Assembly (NCBI GenBank): GCA_947475795.1
Contig: CANJOX010000110.1
Coordinates: 1-9,304 of the forward strand
DNA: 9,304 nucleotides
Origin: Gemmatimonadota bacterium
GTDB lineage: Bacteria > Gemmatimonadota > Gemmatimonadetes > Gemmatimonadales > Gemmatimonadaceae
Direction of reading: 5' to 3'
Position 1 is the first letter of the stretch; each line of letters begins with the position of its first letter. Positions 8,596-9,304 of the stretch are shown here, piece by piece. Both the position numbers and the translations under genes were made by a program. Below the pieces are notes generated by a model. That model ran no database searches. It was not told where the DNA came from and saw only the letters and a list, made by a program, of their open reading frames with translations.

Positions 8596-9304
8596 CTATC
8601 GGCGCCAGAGCCACGCGGGGTCGGCGAACCGGCGGCAATGGTCAGCCATGCGCGAGGCGAAGTCGCCATCGGGGGAAAACGGCGCGACCACGCCGTCGGT
8701 CACGAGGCCGACGGTCTCGGAGAGCGCCGCCGACAGGGCGTCGGTGACCTGTGCCCACTCCGCCTGCTGCGATGCGCACGCGGCCAGGGTGGCCGCCGGC
8801 GGGGGGAGCGGCATGGGACACAGCGCAGCCGTGGCGAGTCGCGGTTGGTCGTCGGCCAGCAGGATGCTGCCATGCTGCAGGTACGCGCCGCCCTGCCGCC
8901 AGACGGCGCTGCCCACGAGCTTCCGGCCGTCCACCACGATCTCCCCGGCGGCCGGTTGGTCGAAGCAGAGCGGGCCGTCCGGCGTGACCGCGCGCGTCTG
9001 ATGCGGGGCCACCAGCTGGGCGGGGACACCGAGCCGGTGCAGGGCACGCAGCAGCACGGCATTCACGGCGGCATACCCCGTCTGCCACGGCGACTGGGCG
9101 TCGAGTCGCATGGTCACGCTGTAGGTCACCTCGCGGGCGTGCAGCAATGCCCGGCCGCCGGTGGGTCGGCGGACGGCCGTCAAGCCGGCGGCGCGCACGC
9201 TCTGGTCCGAAAACCGCCCCGTGGTGCGTTCGTTGCGCCCGAAGGAGACGGTGGGCTGCGCCCATGCGTAGCAGCGCCACACGGCGGTTCCGTCGCCCTC
9301 CGCG
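8596..9304 (-). CDS. lipM: Lipoate-protein ligase/octanoyltransferase family protein, LipM-like (5'-truncated)
   Basis: This is the C-terminal 235 residues of a biotin/lipoate A/B ligase-family enzyme, ending at TAG 8596-8598. The GTG at 9282 is not the start: the frame continues to the window edge as AEGDGTAVWRCYAW, which matches the strand before the conserved PTVSFGR. About 40 N-terminal residues are missing compared with LipM. Counting the GTG-9282 valine as 1, visible motifs are WAQPTVSFGRNE at about 7-18, the lipoyl-pocket motif RRPTGGRALLH at 38-48, EVTYSV at 51-56, LCFDQPAAGEIVVDGRKLVGS at 105-125 with K121, and LQHGSILL at 135-142. C106 (codon 8965-8967) aligns by eye with the catalytic cysteine of Bacillus subtilis LipM, favouring transfer of octanoate from acyl-carrier protein onto GcvH or 2-oxoacid dehydrogenase subunits over ATP-dependent lipoate ligation. 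LplA-type ligase remains possible. The C-terminal AWLWRR fits the family ending. It acts in the cytoplasm. Confidence 0.85.
   Translation of the reverse strand, partial: AEGDGTAVWRCYAWAQPTVSFGRNERTTGRFSDQSVRAAGLTAVRRPTGGRALLHAREVTYSVTMRLDAQSPWQTGYAAVNAVLLRALHRLGVPAQLVAPHQTRAVTPDGPLCFDQPAAGEIVVDGRKLVGSAVWRQGGAYLQHGSILLADDQPRLATAALCPMPLPPPAATLAACASQQAEWAQVTDALSAALSETVGLVTDGVVAPFSPDGDFASRMADHCRRFADPAWLWRR

Overview
This window is GC-rich, and its codons end mostly in G or C. It is fully coding, with no gap longer than 74 bases. It carries an outer-membrane beta-barrel protein, a lipoprotein solute-binding protein and a LipM-type octanoyltransferase. Together these point to a diderm bacterium with a high-GC genome. 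Gemmatimonadota is my best guess from the style of the proteins, but that is an impression and not a demonstrated placement. I see no insertion sequence, phage gene, CRISPR array, tRNA or rRNA, and no obvious sign of recent transfer.

Layout from left to right. Positions 2-1384 (+) hold the C-terminal 460 residues of an outer-membrane beta-barrel protein, probably Omp85-like, whose start lies outside the window. Only 12 bases later comes the end of a seven-gene block on the minus strand. Read in the direction of transcription (right to left), the block contains: the 3' part of a lipoate/octanoate ligase-family gene (lipM-like, 9304-8596, start outside the window); a peptide-type solute-binding lipoprotein (8521-6848); two ABC permeases (oppB-like 6818-5874, oppC-like 5866-5009); two ABC ATPases (oppD-like 5012-3966, oppF-like 3969-2953); and a proton-dependent peptide symporter of the POT/PTR2 family (2956-1397).

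The five ABC genes form a complete peptide importer of the Opp/Dpp type: a binding lipoprotein, two permeases with EAA loops, and two ATPases with intact catalytic motifs. Three consecutive junctions (oppC/oppD, oppD/oppF, oppF/POT) are four-base stop/start overlaps, so the POT symporter appears to be translationally coupled to the ABC importer. The cluster would thus pair ATP-driven uptake of peptides with proton-driven uptake of di- and tripeptides. The lipM-like gene is separated by 74 bases and may or may not share the transcript.

Most of the window is ordinary transport and cofactor metabolism, and I do not see a new defence or mobile system. The points most worth a second look are the ABC-plus-POT coupling, the four-cysteine clusters at the C-termini of both ATPases, the EF-hand-like loop and lipid anchor of the binding protein, and the lack of recognisable Shine-Dalgarno sequences in front of the starts.
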